From Salinimonas marina (lineage in GTDB: Bacteria; Pseudomonadota; Gammaproteobacteria; Enterobacterales; Alteromonadaceae): DNA of 64,000 nucleotides. The translations under genes were made by a program, and so were the position numbers. This document shows, one piece after another, positions 17,908-26,684 of this stretch. The notes beneath the pieces were generated by a model. That model did not search any database. It was not told the DNA's origin and saw nothing but the letters and a program-made list of their open reading frames with translations. How positions within the stretch are numbered: position 1 is the first letter of the stretch; each line of letters begins with the position of its first letter. The stretch is taken from NCBI RefSeq assembly GCF_015644725.1, contig NZ_CP064795.1, positions 273,501 through 337,500 on the forward strand, read 5' to 3'.

Positions 17908-18453
17908 ATGTCTGAAGAAGCAAAGAAAAGATGGTACGTAGTACAAGCTTATTCTCAGTACGAATCTCGGGTGAAAAAGACCCTGCTTGAATACATCAAA
18001 ATGCATGAGATGGAACAATACTTTGGCCAGGTGTTAGTACCTACCGAAGAGGTTGTAGAAATGCGTGCAGGCCAGAAACGTAAATCAGAGCGTAAATTTT
18101 ACCCTGGTTATGTGCTGGTTGAGATGGAAATGAATGAAGATTCATGGCACCTGGTGAAAAGTGTCCCACGGGTCCTTGGTTTTATCGGCGGCTCTTCTGA
18201 CCGTCCTATGCCTATTTCACAGCGTGAAGCAGATGCAATCTTAAATCGTCTTGAAGAATCTGTTGATAAGCCTAAGCCGAAAACATTGTTTGAGCCAGGT
18301 GAAGTGGTTCGGGTTACCGATGGCCCATTTGCTGACTTTAACGGTGTGGTTGAAGAAGTTGATTATGAAAAGAGCCGTGTAAAAGTATCGGTACTTATCT
18401 TTGGTCGCTCAACCCCGGTTGATCTTGAGTTTGGTCAGGTCGAAAAAGGCTAA
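17908..18453 (+). CDS. nusG: Transcription elongation/antitermination factor NusG
   Basis: A 181-residue protein with the N-terminal NGN domain ([28 protein letters not shown]) that binds RNA polymerase, a flexible linker, and a C-terminal KOW domain ([19 protein letters not shown]) that contacts Rho or ribosomal protein S10. Length and order match E. coli. It is translationally close to secE and ends at a strong terminator. In many relatives rplK would follow directly; here an iron-uptake operon on the other strand intervenes. Confidence 0.98.
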   Translation: MSEEAKKRWYVVQAYSQYESRVKKTLLEYIKMHEMEQYFGQVLVPTEEVVEMRAGQKRKSERKFYPGYVLVEMEMNEDSWHLVKSVPRVLGFIGGSSDRPMPISQREADAILNRLEESVDKPKPKTLFEPGEVVRVTDGPFADFNGVVEEVDYEKSRVKVSVLIFGRSTPVDLEFGQVEKG

Positions 18454-18478
18454 GTACCAGGCTTGCAAATGTATTACC

Positions 18479-18508
18479 AAAACGCTGCCAAATGGCAGCG
18501 TTTTTTTT
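18479..18508. terminator. Intrinsic terminator between nusG and fbpC
   Basis: Perfect 10-bp stem AACGCTGCCA/TGGCAGCGTT with an AA loop, followed by T8 on the plus strand and preceded by As. It ends nusG transcription and probably also the converging iron operon. Confidence 0.92.
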
Positions 18509-18517
18509 GCCTGGTGA

Positions 18518-19534
18518 TTAGCGTGCGAAAGCGGCCAGGGCATGGGTGGAGTCAACCGCCAGTTGCACCCGGTCGCCGGGCCGGAACAAGTGTTCATGGG
18601 ATACCCGCACCTTGACCTGGGTGTTTTCATGCTCATCCAGAGATACTGCACATAACCGCGAGCCCCCTTCAAAACGCACCCACTCCACACAGCCATTGCC
18701 GGCATGATCCTGGTGACGAATATTGATGTCATCGGGGCGTAGCAGCAAGTCTACCTCACCGCTGTCGGTATCGATGGGGATGCCCGGGGCGGCGCCGATA
18801 CAGGTTCTAACCAGTTGCTGGTCGAAGCGGCCCGGAACAAAGCTGGCATCGCCCAGAAAATTCGCCACAAAGCGGCTAGCGGGCTTCGAGAAGCAATTTT
18901 CCGGGGTATCAAGCTGTGCCAGTACCCCCTTATTTAACACCCCCACACGGTCGCCGATGGACAGGGCTTCATCCTGATCATGGGTCACCCAGATAGCGGG
19001 CACATTGGCCGCTTTCAAGGCTTCGCGAATCTCCCACCGAAGACTGTCCTTAAGCGCCGCATCCAGATTAGATAAAGGCTCGTCCAGCAGTACGAAGTCC
19101 GGCTCATGGGCCAGGGTTCGGGCCAGTGCTACCCGCTGCTTCTGGCCTCCCGATAACCGCTCAGGCCGGGCATTTCTGAATTTATCCAGCCCCAGCAGTT
19201 GCAGCCAGTGATCGCCCAGCGTGGTGTTTTTCAGCTTAAAGCAGACATTTTGTTCCACCGTCAGATGGGGAAACAAGGCAAAATCCTGAAACACCATACC
19301 GACATTGCGCTTTTCCGGGGGAATAAGTTTTTTCGGGGTAGCCTGCCATTTACCCAGAGAAATGACCCCGGTAGCTATAGGAATCAAACCAGCCAGCGCA
19401 TGCAAAATAGTGGTTTTGCCACAGCCTGTGGGGCCTACCAGCATCAAAATTTCATCGCTGTCCAGGGTAAGGTCAAGATGATTGACGACCGGGGTTTCTC
19501 CGTATTTAACGGATAGATCAGAGACTGTGAGCAT
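18518..19534 (-). CDS. fbpC: Iron(III) ABC transporter ATP-binding protein
   Basis: A 338-residue ATPase of the FbpC/AfuC type. Walker A is GPTGCGKTT, then the Q-loop FQDFALFPHL, signature LSGGQKQRVALARTL, and Walker B LLDEPLSNLDAAL. After about residue 235 there is a C-terminal regulatory extension with LLLRPDDI, matching the TOBE-like domain of ferric transporters. It powers import through the FbpB permease. Last gene of the Fur-box operon, 9 bases after fbpB. Confidence 0.88.
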   Translation of the reverse strand: MLTVSDLSVKYGETPVVNHLDLTLDSDEILMLVGPTGCGKTTILHALAGLIPIATGVISLGKWQATPKKLIPPEKRNVGMVFQDFALFPHLTVEQNVCFKLKNTTLGDHWLQLLGLDKFRNARPERLSGGQKQRVALARTLAHEPDFVLLDEPLSNLDAALKDSLRWEIREALKAANVPAIWVTHDQDEALSIGDRVGVLNKGVLAQLDTPENCFSKPASRFVANFLGDASFVPGRFDQQLVRTCIGAAPGIPIDTDSGEVDLLLRPDDINIRHQDHAGNGCVEWVRFEGGSRLCAVSLDEHENTQVKVRVSHEHLFRPGDRVQLAVDSTHALAAFAR

Positions 19535-19543
19535 ACGACCAGG

Positions 19544-21055
19544 CTACTCCTCGTTGAGTTTGAATTTATTGCCACCTTCGCCGGTGAGCATAATAGTTAA
19601 CCCGATACCCGATAAAAAGACCAGCAAGAGTCCCGGAATAGCGGCCATGCCAAAGTAACCCGCTTCATACACCCGCCACATATAGGTGGCCAGGGTTTCA
19701 AACCCGGTGGGCCCGAGCATCAGGGTGGCGGGCAGTTCGCGCATGACTTCCAAAAAGACCAGCGCCGCCCCTGCGACCATGCCCCGGTAAGTCAATGGTA
19801 GCGTAATGCGACGAAAGGCTTCTTTAGGTGAGGCCCCAAGCAACCGGGCTGCTTTTACCAGGGAAGGGTCCAGACGCTCTGCGGTGGTTCGCACTGATCC
19901 TACCGCCAGCGGTAAAAAGCGTAACACATAGGCGATCACCAGCAGCGCCAGGGTTTGGTACAAAAACGGCAGTTTCAGGCCCACATAGACCAGCGCCGTG
20001 CCCATCACGATGCCAGGCACACCAAATCCAAAATAGGTGATTCGTTCCATCAGTCGACCGGTACGGCCACTAATGGCCGCGTGGGCTACCGGTACGGCCA
20101 GGATAACCGCAGCCAGGGCGGCCAGCAGCGAGGCATAGGCCGAATTTAAGGCATAACTGATATCAAAATCTCCGGCGCCTTCGCGTATCAGCCAGAGAGT
20201 GAAAATCGCCAGGGGTAACACAATTGCCATTAACACAATGGGCAGGCTGGCGAGCAGCATCAGGTTACGCTGCCAGGGTTTAGGCCAGAGCCACAACTGT
20301 CTGCCGGGACGCTCTGTACTGCCTTTAAGGGTAGACTCGATAAACAGGACGAAGCCCACAATGACCAGCAACTGAATAGAAAGCATGGCGGCCTGACTCA
20401 GACCAAACGCATTGTACTCGACAAAAATAACCCGGGTGAAGGTGTCCAGGCGCAAAATGGCCGGGGTACCAAAATCTGACAGAGCATACAGGGCTGCCAG
20501 CAAAGCGCCCGCGCCAATGGCCCGGAGTATCCGGGGCATGACCACTTTCAGTAAGGCGGCAGGTAATGACATCCCCAGGGTGCGGGCGGCATTCACCAGG
20601 CTGCCGTCCAGGCTTAGCAGGGAAGCACGGGTGGTTAGCATTACAAATGGATAGGTGTACAGCGACATCACCACGGCCGTTCCCCACAAACCGCCGATGG
20701 CGGGGGTAGGGATGCCGAGCAGGCTTTCAATTTCGCCACCGGGCCCCATGGCAAAATATAAGGTAAACGCCCCGATATAGGAGGGCATGGCCAGGGGGGC
20801 GGCCAAAAAGACCAGCCAGAATCGCTGAAAGGGCATTTTGACATAGGTGGTAAGCAGCGCTAGAGGCACGCCGAGTAACACCGCCCCCACAATCGTCAAC
20901 GCCACCAGGGCCATCGTATTGCCCAGCACCCTGAGGTTATGGGTATCGAATAACGCGGAGGTGTCCTGGGCCAGTGTGAAAAGCACAGATAGCGGCAAAA
21001 CCGCCAGAAATGCTATCAGAAACGCAAAGGGATAAGATTTTGGGATTGGTCTCAC
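19544..21055 (-). CDS. fbpB: Iron(III) ABC transporter permease
   Basis: A 503-residue inner-membrane permease made of two fused BPD-type halves with about 12 hydrophobic segments. Each half has an EAA-like coupling loop (NAARTLGMSLPAALLKVVMP and KAARLLGASPKEAFRRITLP), which is the hallmark of FbpB/SfuB-type ferric permeases. It overlaps fbpA by four bases, so the pair is translationally coupled. Confidence 0.9.
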   Translation of the reverse strand: MRPIPKSYPFAFLIAFLAVLPLSVLFTLAQDTSALFDTHNLRVLGNTMALVALTIVGAVLLGVPLALLTTYVKMPFQRFWLVFLAAPLAMPSYIGAFTLYFAMGPGGEIESLLGIPTPAIGGLWGTAVVMSLYTYPFVMLTTRASLLSLDGSLVNAARTLGMSLPAALLKVVMPRILRAIGAGALLAALYALSDFGTPAILRLDTFTRVIFVEYNAFGLSQAAMLSIQLLVIVGFVLFIESTLKGSTERPGRQLWLWPKPWQRNLMLLASLPIVLMAIVLPLAIFTLWLIREGAGDFDISYALNSAYASLLAALAAVILAVPVAHAAISGRTGRLMERITYFGFGVPGIVMGTALVYVGLKLPFLYQTLALLVIAYVLRFLPLAVGSVRTTAERLDPSLVKAARLLGASPKEAFRRITLPLTYRGMVAGAALVFLEVMRELPATLMLGPTGFETLATYMWRVYEAGYFGMAAIPGLLLVFLSGIGLTIMLTGEGGNKFKLNEE

Positions 21056-22089
21056 AAAACGCCTGCTTCTCGCATCAGATTAAGTGTCGGGCGTAGGTCA
21101 GCTAGTTTTCTCAGGTCCAGATCAGGCGGCGTCAGTGAGGCAAGCTCAGGTAAGCCTTTAGGCGCTTTTACGCCATTAACCAAAGGAATTTCATACGCTT
21201 CGGAAGAAAGGTACGCCTGAACTTCGGCGGATAACAGATAACGCATAAAGTTCACTGGCAGGTCGCCTTCGCTCAACGCCAGAATCCCGGACGCGTTCAC
21301 CAGACAGCCTGCATCGGACTTGGTATACGCCAAATCAACATTAGCATCAGGTTTGCCGGCTTTCAGGCGTAAGGTGTAATAATGGTTAGCAAAACCCACA
21401 TCGACTTCACCGCGTTCCACCGCCATTACCACACCTAATTCCCCGGCATAGCTTTTGGCATGTCTGCTTACGCCTTTTAGCCAGGACAAGGTGGCTTTGT
21501 CGCCTTCAAGAATACGCATGGCGGTTAAGAATGACTGGAACGAAGCATAAGCAGGAGCCCAGCCAATAGACAAGTCACTGTCTGCTAATGCCATAATATC
21601 GTCAGGTACCTGATCTGCTGTCAGGCGCTGTGTATTGTATGGCAAGGTTCGAATCCGGCCGGTAACCGGCGACCAACGTGGGTAGCTGAACCCGGGTTTG
21701 AGCTGCTCACTGAAATCATCTGGCAGTGGCTGCGCCAGACCCGCATCGGTGATCATACCGATAGAGCCGGTATCTACCGCCCAGAATAAGTCTGCGCGGC
21801 GAACCCCGGCCTGTGATTCGGCCACAATAGTATTGGCCAGGGCGGCGGTAGCACCACGCCTGATTTTCAAATTCAGTTTCGGGTTTCGTTGGCGGATAGC
21901 CTCGAGAACTTTTTCATACAATCCTCCTTCACCCCGACCCAGATAGAGCGTCAGGTCTCCTTCCAGCGCAGGCAGATCTTTGACCGATACTGCCCCAGCC
22001 TGGGCAGCAAGACTTGAGCGAATACCCATTGGCATCGCCGCCAAGGCGCCGGCCGCGGCAACAGATTGAAGAAAGGTTCTACGTTGCAT
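21052..22089 (-). CDS. fbpA: Iron(III) ABC transporter periplasmic binding protein
   Basis: A 345-residue extracellular solute-binding protein of the ferric type. The N-terminus MQRRTFLQSVAAAGALAAMP has a twin-arginine-like RRTFLQ motif followed by a hydrophobic stretch and Ala-rich cleavage region, so Tat export is likely. The mature part carries the family blocks LTLYLGRGEGGLYEKVLEAI and VEVGFANHYY-like VDVGFANHYYTLRL. The tyrosine pair that commonly binds ferric ion is present in the last segment. Between the hypothetical gene (10-base gap) and fbpB (overlap). Confidence 0.88.
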   Translation of the reverse strand: MQRRTFLQSVAAAGALAAMPMGIRSSLAAQAGAVSVKDLPALEGDLTLYLGRGEGGLYEKVLEAIRQRNPKLNLKIRRGATAALANTIVAESQAGVRRADLFWAVDTGSIGMITDAGLAQPLPDDFSEQLKPGFSYPRWSPVTGRIRTLPYNTQRLTADQVPDDIMALADSDLSIGWAPAYASFQSFLTAMRILEGDKATLSWLKGVSRHAKSYAGELGVVMAVERGEVDVGFANHYYTLRLKAGKPDANVDLAYTKSDAGCLVNASGILALSEGDLPVNFMRYLLSAEVQAYLSSEAYEIPLVNGVKAPKGLPELASLTPPDLDLRKLADLRPTLNLMREAGVL

Positions 22090-22099
22090 ATCCTGATCC

Positions 22100-22915
22100 T
22101 TAAAACACGTCTTTGCGGTCTTGCTCAGCTTTTTCCAGCAGGGTTCGTGCTTTAGCTAGCTTTTGCTTCATGTCTTCTACAATACCGCGAACCTGGTCCA
22201 CACTCTTACCATTCTCGATGGCCTGTGGAAGGGTAACGTTAAAATCTTTTTCCAACACTTCAACCAGCTCAGCATCCTGTTCGATTAGGGCACCTTCAAT
22301 GCCTTCAAAGCGTTCCAGGTAGGTATCGTGAATCATAGTGGTGGCAACTTCTGTCAACTGCTCAGCGTATTTGGCCACAACTTTATCGAGACGCTTTTCG
22401 ATGTCCGCCACCACTTCCGGGCCGGTGACAGGGGCTTTATCGGAAGTTTTTACCTTGTCGATAACCCCTTTGTCCTGGTAATGAGCAGCCAATTTTACCG
22501 CGCCCAGTGCCTGCCAGAAGGTCTGGCTAAGAGCCTGCTGATGTTGACGAACCTGTTGCGCATCGTCGCCATTTTCAATGCTGGTTTTGATACCATAGAT
22601 ATTTTGCCAGATAGTGGCATAGAGCGGGATGTACTGGGTTTCGATGGCAGAGTGAAAGTTAACTTCTTCCCAGTAATCGATGAGCTTTTGCGTATCAACC
22701 GCCTTTGCACCTTTGGCTTCATAGCGGGTAACCAGACCAGCGTATTTATCATTCAGCCAGGTGACTTCTTCACTGTATTCACCCAGGTGATCTTTAAGAT
22801 GGTTAACCTGGTCAGTAATCTCACCATTTGCCTGAACGTTGAATGACAGGGTAGATACCGAAAGACCAAGTGCGATTGCCGCGCACAATGATTTATAAGA
22901 TGTGTATGAACTCAT
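22100..22915 (-). CDS. Exported helical protein heading the iron operon, function unknown
   Basis: A 271-residue protein with a Sec signal peptide (about 1-29, ending VQA|N). The mature part is predominantly charged and helical, with a clear coiled-coil-like C-terminus (VRGIVEDMKQKLAKARTLLEKAEQ). No Cys and no recognised motif. As first gene of a Fur-box operon it is probably made under iron limitation and acts in the periplasm, perhaps assisting ferric capture. That role is inferred only from context. I do not recognise the family. Confidence 0.75.
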   Translation of the reverse strand: MSSYTSYKSLCAAIALGLSVSTLSFNVQANGEITDQVNHLKDHLGEYSEEVTWLNDKYAGLVTRYEAKGAKAVDTQKLIDYWEEVNFHSAIETQYIPLYATIWQNIYGIKTSIENGDDAQQVRQHQQALSQTFWQALGAVKLAAHYQDKGVIDKVKTSDKAPVTGPEVVADIEKRLDKVVAKYAEQLTEVATTMIHDTYLERFEGIEGALIEQDAELVEVLEKDFNVTLPQAIENGKSVDQVRGIVEDMKQKLAKARTLLEKAEQDRKDVF

Positions 22916-22941
22916 GATGCATTCCGTATTTTATGGTTTGA

Positions 22942-22962
22942 AAATGATACTTATTATCATTT
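22942..22962 (-). promoter_or_regulatory. Fur box upstream of the iron ABC operon
   Basis: Perfect 8-bp arms AAATGATA and TATCATTT separated by CTTAT, closely matching the Fur consensus of GATAAT-like hexamers. It lies 27-47 bases before the start codon of the first gene, where it would overlap the promoter and repress in iron-replete cells. Confidence 0.85.
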
Positions 22963-23907
22963 CTATAGTAAAGGTATCTTAATGGTTCACCTGATATTGG
23001 TTAGTGCCTGACGTACGAATTAATTGCCGAACCTGGCACCCGGGTATATATGAAAGCCAGCAAACGAATAGAAAACTGCAGTGAAATACCAGCAAGCGCT
23101 ATCGGGTATATGCCTTAACCACTGCTTAGCTAAACCGGAACTACACCGGCGAGATAGAATAGTACAAAAACTTCGGTGCATATAACGGCCCCGGCCCCGC
23201 GAAACCATCAGAGCCTCACCAGCACAGCGTCTGATAAGCACAGAGCCAGACCCGGCAGCCCACCCCTTCGGACAGAGCGAGTAAGATGGTACCCAGACAA
23301 GCGCCCGGACAAAGGCCCTCATAACCTAACCAGCGCAGACCAGACCCGACTATGGCTATCCACGTTGGTCTGGCCCAAATTTACGCCTATCCCAGGGCGA
23401 TACCAATTCGCCGGCTGCGACAAAACCACACTCCTAAGTGATGGTGGCAAGAACCACACCCACACCGCTAACAAGGTGTGCAAACTTTCCGCGTGTTGCG
23501 GCGTGAAGCGCTCATGCCCGCATCGCCCATCCACAAAGACGGCGGGTGAGACGATGAGGAATAGGGTGAGAATAGGCAAGGGCGGCGTAATAAAAGTGGG
23601 CCTAAGCAGGGCAGAGGCGAGGAAGGCAAGCGCTAATAAAGGCAAACGCGAACAAAGGCGACAAACGCGAACAAAGGCGAAGGGGTGTAACTAATGGCAA
23701 AAGAAACCCGACGCCTTCAATCTCCCACTTTTTTTCGCCTTCATAACCCGGCTACCTGTTGCTGGTAAACCATTTGCTTTTGAAGTTGCATAGGTTAAAT
23801 TCCGATTTAACAAGGACTTGAAAAAGCGCCGTGCCAAAGCGTGAGGTTTGGTAGCAATAAGTGGCAAAGTCTTACACAAAGAAGTACAAATTATGTGCCA
23901 ACAGGGC
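22963..23907. other. About 0.95 kb between the iron operon and rplK with no recognised gene
   Basis: Several open frames exist on both strands (for example 23176-23694 plus and 23319-23645 minus), but none has a ribosome-binding site together with protein-like composition or a motif I know. The plus strand from about 23150 to 23690 is conspicuously poor in T and rich in A and C/G. No tRNA, RNase P, tmRNA or 6S RNA hallmark is present. It could be a decayed insertion or a non-coding transcript. Confidence 0.45.
23643..23680. repeat. Perfect 19-bp tandem duplication
   Basis: CAAACGCGAACAAAGGCGA occurs twice head to tail (23643-23661 and 23662-23680), inside the unexplained spacer upstream of rplK. 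Related AAAGGC/GGCAAACGC fragments flank it. Confidence 0.9.
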
Positions 23908-23936
23908 TTGCATAGGTTTTAATCACCTTATATAAT
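23908..23936 (+). promoter_or_regulatory. Promoter of rplK-rplA
   Basis: -35 TTGCAT (23908-23913), 17-base spacer, perfect -10 TATAAT (23931-23936), GCGCGCCC discriminator as in growth-rate-controlled ribosomal promoters. The leader to rplK is about 80 bases. Confidence 0.85.
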
Positions 23937-24025
23937 GCGCGCCCTTTTAAACGGAAACGGGGAGCCGAAAAAGCAAATATTCTCGATATTTGCCAGGCGA
24001 TTGACCCACAAACGAGAGCATTAAA

Positions 24026-24454
24026 ATGGCTAAGAAAGTAACAGGCTTAATTAAGCTACAGGTTGCAGCAGGCGCTGCAAACCCAAGTCCACCAGTTGGC
24101 CCTGCATTAGGTCAGCATGGTGTAAACATCATGGAATTCTGTAAAGCGTTTAACGCCAAAACAGAAAGTCTGGAAAAAGGCGCTCCGGTACCAGTAGAGA
24201 TTACGGTATACGAAGACCGCTCGTTCACTTTCGTAACGAAAACGCCTCCTGCTTCATTCCTGCTAAGAAAAGCAGCTGGAATCAAGAAAGGTTCAGGCCG
24301 TCCTAACACTGAAAAAGTGGGTACAGTTAACCGCGCTCAGTTGGAAGAAATTGCCAAGACAAAAGAGCCGGACCTAACCGCAGCTGACCTAGATGCAGCT
24401 GTTCGTACTATCGCGGGTTCTGCTCGTGCAATGGGCTTGAACGTAGAGGACTAA
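24026..24454 (+). CDS. rplK: 50S ribosomal protein L11
   Basis: A 142-residue protein with an N-terminal domain ([34 protein letters not shown], abbreviated motif [11 protein letters not shown]) and a C-terminal rRNA-binding domain ([16 protein letters not shown]). L11 forms the GTPase-associated centre with 23S rRNA and is needed for RelA activation. The start ATG is preceded by GAGAGCA-type spacing. Four bases separate it from rplA. Confidence 0.99.
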   Translation: MAKKVTGLIKLQVAAGAANPSPPVGPALGQHGVNIMEFCKAFNAKTESLEKGAPVPVEITVYEDRSFTFVTKTPPASFLLRKAAGIKKGSGRPNTEKVGTVNRAQLEEIAKTKEPDLTAADLDAAVRTIAGSARAMGLNVED

Positions 24455-24458
24455 TCAG

Positions 24459-25154
24459 ATGGCTAAATTAACAAAACGCGCTCGTTTGATTCGCGACAAA
24501 GTTGACGCGACAAAAGAATACGATATTTCCGAAGCCGTTGCCCTGCTTAAAGAGCTGGCCACTGCAAACTTCCCAGAAAGCATCGATGTTGCGGTAAACC
24601 TGGGTATTGATGCGAAGAAATCTGACCAAAACGTACGTGGTGCTACAGTACTGCCAAACGGTACCGGTAAAGATGTTCGTGTTGCTGTGTTCACTCAGGG
24701 TGCAAACGCTGATGCCGCTAAAGAAGCGGGTGCTGACATTGTTGGTATGGACGATTTGGCCGAGCAGGTCAAAAAAGGCGAAATGAATTTTGACGTAGTT
24801 GTTGCCAGCCCGGACGCGATGCGTGTGGTTGGTCAGCTGGGTCAAATCTTAGGCCCACGCGGCCTGATGCCTAACCCTAAGACCGGTACGGTAACCCCAG
24901 ATGTTGCCACTGCAGTTAAAAATGCAAAAGCTGGTCAGGTTCGCTACCGCAATGACAAGAACGGTATCATTCATGCCAGCATTGGTAAGATTGCGTTCGA
25001 AGCAGCACAGATTCAAGAAAACTTAGAAGCATTACTGGATGCCCTGAAGAAAGCGAAGCCTTCTTCTGCTAAAGGCGCTTACATCCAGAAAGTTAGCCTG
25101 AGCACCACAATGGGTGCCGGTGTCGCTGTCGACAAGGCTAGCGTAGGTCAGTAA
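24459..25154 (+). CDS. rplA: 50S ribosomal protein L1
   Basis: A 231-residue protein of the L1 stalk. It contains the conserved blocks [36 protein letters not shown] and [18 protein letters not shown]. In E. coli L1 also represses translation of its own operon by binding near the rplK start, and the tight four-base spacing here fits that coupled arrangement. Confidence 0.99.
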   Translation: MAKLTKRARLIRDKVDATKEYDISEAVALLKELATANFPESIDVAVNLGIDAKKSDQNVRGATVLPNGTGKDVRVAVFTQGANADAAKEAGADIVGMDDLAEQVKKGEMNFDVVVASPDAMRVVGQLGQILGPRGLMPNPKTGTVTPDVATAVKNAKAGQVRYRNDKNGIIHASIGKIAFEAAQIQENLEALLDALKKAKPSSAKGAYIQKVSLSTTMGAGVAVDKASVGQ

Positions 25155-25453
25155 TGGCTTCCATCAGCCTATGATGTCATAGACTGATTCTCTTAAGGTT
25201 TTGGGTTGGAGCTGTACCTATTACAGCTCCCGTCCTAGACCGCAGGTGCGGTGCAGCGAAAGAAGTAAGAGACCTTTCGCATTCAATGCATAGCTTAATA
25301 CATCAACCTGCGCAGACGGTGGTTTGGCTCAGACTCTCTGGGGAACAAACACCGTAGAGCGGTATTTTCAGCATTAGCTGTCAATATCAATCTGTGAACC
25401 CTGACGCAGCTAATCAAAATGATTAGTACGTCAGATACAAAGAGGTGAACTCA
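25155..25453 (+). promoter_or_regulatory. rplJ leader, probable L10-L7/L12 autoregulatory region
   Basis: A 299-base untranslated stretch between rplA and rplJ, in the position of the known L10 leader. It contains several complementary segments, including GGAGCTGTA...TACAGCTCC (25207-25231), and no gene. In relatives the L10(L12)4 complex binds this leader and blocks rplJ translation. I infer the same here from position and folding. A separate promoter cannot be excluded. Confidence 0.65.
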
Positions 25454-25972
25454 GTGGCACTAGGTTTAGCAGCAAAAAAAGAGATTGTAGCAGAGGTATC
25501 CGAAGTTGCATCTCAAGCTCTATCCGTTGCCGTCGCTGAATACCGTGGGATAGAAGTTGGCGATCTGACCGAACTGCGTGTTAAAGCCCGTGAGCAAGGC
25601 GTCTATGTAAAAGTAGTACGTAATACTCTGGCAAAACGCGCATTAGCAGATAGCAAATTTTCTGACATGGACAGTGCGTTAACTGGTCCTCTTATCTATG
25701 GTTTCTCAATGGAAGCACCTGGTGGTGCGGCCCGTCTGTTCAAAGACTTTGGGAAAACTAACGATAAGTTGAAAGTTACTGCACTTTCTATTGGCAGTGG
25801 TCTGTTGGGTCCAGAAAAACTGGATGCAGTAGCGTCACTACCTACCCGCGACGAAGCGCTTGCAAAACTTCTTGCAACCTTCAAAGCACCGGTTGGCAAA
25901 TTCGTTCAAACTATCAACGAAGTACCTACCAAATTTGTGCGCGTATTGGCGGCGATCAAAGACGAAAAATAA
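25454..25972 (+). CDS. rplJ: 50S ribosomal protein L10
   Basis: A 172-residue stalk-base protein with the family blocks [21 protein letters not shown] and [15 protein letters not shown], and a C-terminal helix ([23 protein letters not shown]) that anchors L7/L12 dimers. The start is GTG 25454 ([12 protein letters not shown]), eight bases after AGAGG. An in-frame GTG nine bases earlier overlaps the ribosome-binding site and is unlikely. Confidence 0.97.
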   Translation: MALGLAAKKEIVAEVSEVASQALSVAVAEYRGIEVGDLTELRVKAREQGVYVKVVRNTLAKRALADSKFSDMDSALTGPLIYGFSMEAPGGAARLFKDFGKTNDKLKVTALSIGSGLLGPEKLDAVASLPTRDEALAKLLATFKAPVGKFVQTINEVPTKFVRVLAAIKDEK

Positions 25973-26028
25973 GTTTCGTTTTTGGCATATTGATTTTTTT
26001 AACATTATAAACCCAGGAGTTTAGAGAA

Positions 26029-26403
26029 ATGGCTCTAACCAAAGAAGATATCTTGAACGCGATTGCTGAAATGCCAGTTATGGAACTGGTTGAGCTAATC
26101 GAAGCTGCCGAAGAAAAGTTCGGTGTTGAAGCGACTGCTGCTGTTGCAGCTGCTCCAGCTGCTGGCGGCGAAGCTGCTGCTGCTGAAGAACAGACTGAGT
26201 TTGACGTTGTAATGACTTCATTCGGCGCGAACAAAGTTGCTGTTATCAAAGCAGTACGTGGCGCAACTGGTCTTGGCCTGAAAGAAGCGAAAGAAGTAGT
26301 TGAATCTGCTCCTAAAGCTATCAAAGAAGGCGTAAGCAAAGACGAAGCTGAAGCACTGAAGAAAGAGCTTGAAGAAGCTGGCGCAGAAGTTGAAGTTAAG
26401 TAA
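26029..26403 (+). CDS. rplL: 50S ribosomal protein L7/L12
   Basis: A 124-residue acidic stalk protein. It has an N-terminal dimerisation helix ([22 protein letters not shown]), an Ala-rich hinge ([16 protein letters not shown]) and a C-terminal factor-binding domain ([21 protein letters not shown]). It recruits EF-G and EF-Tu and is present in multiple copies. The gene lies 56 bases after rplJ and is followed by an attenuator before rpoB. Confidence 0.99.
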   Translation: MALTKEDILNAIAEMPVMELVELIEAAEEKFGVEATAAVAAAPAAGGEAAAAEEQTEFDVVMTSFGANKVAVIKAVRGATGLGLKEAKEVVESAPKAIKEGVSKDEAEALKKELEEAGAEVEVK

Positions 26404-26439
26404 TCTGCCTTAAGTCAGATTACCTGCCTTAAACGGCCA

Positions 26440-26470
26440 GGCTGGTGGTTTTATAACCACCAGCCTTTTT
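26440..26470 (+). terminator. Attenuator between rplL and rpoB
   Basis: 11-bp stem GGCTGGTGGTT/AACCACCAGCC with a TTAT loop followed by T5. It is in the place of the partial terminator that in E. coli lets only a fraction of transcripts read through into rpoBC. Confidence 0.88.
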
Positions 26471-26684
26471 GCGCTGTAGAGTAGACAATTTTTTAACCCT
26501 TTATTGTCACTTGTAAGGCGCACCCGGTTCACCACATAAGAAGCACAAAACCAACAAGTTAACTAATAATTGGTTAAATTTTGTTGTATGCTGGTGAGAT
26601 TACCCGGAAAAAGGGTTTTGGAAGTTTGTTGTCTGAGTTACTCAGACGGCAGGTTGGGTCAAAAATCAGCAGGCTGAGGAACCC

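Noticed and set aside
23020..23645. Minus-strand frames of about 100 codons in the same spacer
   Set aside because: No start signals and no family resemblance.
23176..23694. A 172-codon open frame on the plus strand upstream of rplK
   Set aside because: No ribosome-binding site, unusual composition, and overlapping minus-strand frames of similar length; no recognisable motif.
22942..23907. tRNA, RNase P, tmRNA or 6S RNA in the spacer before rplK
   Set aside because: None of their conserved signatures could be found on either strand by eye.
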